From assembly GCA_022842805.1 (NCBI GenBank), contig JALHOX010000061.1, positions 1-14,545 on the forward strand: a DNA stretch of 14,545 nt. Direction: 5' to 3'. Position 1 is the first letter of the stretch. Each line of letters starts with the position of its first letter. The stretch comes from Phycisphaerae bacterium. GTDB lineage: Bacteria; Planctomycetota; Phycisphaerae; UBA1845; Fen-1342. A program made the translations under genes and the position numbers. The notes beneath the pieces are model-generated. The model saw only the letters and a program-made list of their open reading frames with translations, was not told the DNA's origin and did not search any database. Positions 13,490 through 14,545 of this stretch are shown here, in pieces.

Positions 13490-14545
13490 CTACGGCTGAT
13501 CGGACGTCGTGTCGGGCTTGACGACTTCGAAGTCGGCGACGAGCGGGAAGTGGTCGAACTGGCCGAAGCCGTCGTCGAGCGCGACATCCCACTTCTTCAG
13601 CCCTACCGACTCGAGCGCGGCGTCGGCGATGGTGGCCGTATTCAGCAGGAACGCGTTCTTGGCCCGCAACACGCTATCCGAATAGACCATGTAATCGAGC
13701 CGGTTGGGCGGCCACCTGTCGTTGTCGTTGCGCCAGGTGTACTCCGGGCCGATGCCGTTGTGCTTGAGCGGCAGCACGGTGAAGGCCGTGCCGTCCCAGT
13801 CGGGCTCGAAGTCGGCGCCGTAGGTCTGCTCGTCGGCGATGTTGCCGGTCTCGACGGTGGTCAGCGGCCCGCGTCCGCCGACGAGGTTGAAATCGCCGCA
13901 GACGATGTAGGCGGTGCCTTCGGGGAAGGTGATCTTTCCGCCCTCCTGCTGGGCATCGTGGATCCAGCTCATGTTGGCGTCGGCCTGCTTCTGGCGAATG
14001 GGGTCGTTCTTTTCGCCGTCGCAACACTTGAAGTGGTTGTTCAGGATGCAAAGGTCGGCGGGGAACTGTGCGTCGGGCAGGTCGATGAGCGCGATGGTCG
14101 CGTCGCGATAGCTGGGCGGGTTGAAGCTGCCGGCGGTCTGCTTGATTGGAAAGCGGCTGAGCACGACCTGCTTGTTGGCCTGATGGGCGTGCCAGGTTGC
14201 GCCGCCTTCGAGCGGGCGGATGCTGTTGGCCAGTGCGACGGTCTGTTCGGCGGTGTGTTCGCCGATCTCCTGCAGCGCCCAGACATCGGCGTCGAGAGCG
14301 CGGAAGATGCGTGCGAAGCGCTCGGGGCGCACCTTGGACTTGTCCGGGAAAATGTCGTCCCAGTGGCTGTTGTAGCTGACGACGCGGACGATCGCGCCTT
14401 CGGTGGGGCGCTTCAGAAAATCGGCGTTGTCGGCGATCGGCTCGTCGCCGGGCGTCCATGGCTTGCTGGTGGCCTGCGGGGGCGGGGCGTTCGCCGGCGA
14501 CGCGGTCGGTGCGGCGGGTTGCGTAGCCGGCGCGGCGGCCGCCAC
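13490..14545 (-). CDS. Endonuclease/exonuclease/phosphatase (EEP) family protein, 5' partial
   Basis: At least 351 residues; the frame runs off the window edge, so the true start and any signal peptide are not seen. The visible N-terminus (about 1-30) is an Ala/Pro/Thr linker typical of an exported protein. The EEP fold has its motifs in order: RVVSYNSHW (54-62), WALQEIGE with metal-binding Glu93, ILNNHFK (Asn169, His171), CGDFNL (Asp218, Asn220), NRLDYMVYS (Asp284) and FDHFPLVADF (Asp331-His332). All the residues for metal-dependent phosphoester cleavage are therefore present. The family covers nucleases, sphingomyelinases and phosphoinositide phosphatases; nothing visible selects among them, though an exported nuclease or lipid phosphodiesterase would fit the linker. 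It is convergent with the SRPBCC gene and 145 bases from it, so probably unrelated in transcription. Confidence 0.87.
   Translation of the reverse strand: MAAAAPATQPAAPTASPANAPPPQATSKPWTPGDEPIADNADFLKRPTEGAIVRVVSYNSHWDDIFPDKSKVRPERFARIFRALDADVWALQEIGEHTAEQTVALANSIRPLEGGATWHAHQANKQVVLSRFPIKQTAGSFNPPSYRDATIALIDLPDAQFPADLCILNNHFKCCDGEKNDPIRQKQADANMSWIHDAQQEGGKITFPEGTAYIVCGDFNLVGGRGPLTTVETGNIADEQTYGADFEPDWDGTAFTVLPLKHNGIGPEYTWRNDNDRWPPNRLDYMVYSDSVLRAKNAFLLNTATIADAALESVGLKKWDVALDDGFGQFDHFPLVADFEVVKPDTTSDQP

Noticed and set aside
1..14545. CRISPR array, tRNA, rRNA, insertion sequence or phage gene
   Set aside because: No regularly spaced repeats, cloverleaf, ribosomal RNA segment, transposase motif or phage gene could be recognised by reading both strands.

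Overview
The window is GC-rich (about two-thirds G+C by eye) and densely coding. Gene content points to a planctomycete, probably of the Phycisphaerae or a related deep lineage. The signs are a DUF1573 protein, a sigma-70 factor whose N-terminal block resembles factors common in Planctomycetota, a very large membrane-anchored TPR protein with an N-terminus of a planctomycete type, and an M48 protease with a long tail. This assignment comes from family knowledge, not from a marker gene. I see no rRNA, tRNA, CRISPR array, transposase or phage gene.

Layout. 2-1141 (+): 3' part of a DUF1573 surface/periplasmic protein, closed by a strong intrinsic terminator (1183-1235). 1368-2430 (+): a two-gene operon of a membrane-anchored rhodanese and a MauE/DoxX-like membrane protein, overlapping by 8 nt. 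2431-2852: a 422-nt gap with a candidate promoter and a structured leader. 2853-3848 (+): a sigma-70 family factor, closed by an intrinsic terminator (3886-3917). 3971-8416 (-): a TPR protein of about 1,480 residues. 8417-8727: a divergent control region with inverted repeats. 8728-10242 (+): an exported protein with a TPR-like N-terminus and two aspartic-protease lobes. 10445-12679 (+): a membrane M48 metalloprotease with a long C-terminal extension. 12793-13344 (+): a membrane-anchored SRPBCC protein. 13367-13428: a terminator plus a second perfect hairpin at a convergent junction. 13490-14545 (-): 5'-truncated endonuclease/exonuclease/phosphatase (EEP) protein.

How the genes may fit together. 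Apart from the sigma factor, nearly all products look membrane-bound or exported: thiol/sulfur handling (rhodanese, MauE-like), envelope protease functions (aspartic protease, M48), scaffolding (TPR) and lipid or ligand binding (SRPBCC). This is a coherent envelope theme, but it is inferred from domains and proximity. I do not see one clearly new multi-gene system. The observation I would follow first is the leader of the sigma gene, where one arm can form either of two exclusive helices, one covering part of the ribosome binding site. Next are the unusual core helix of that sigma factor and the two-lobed bacterial aspartic protease facing the giant TPR gene.
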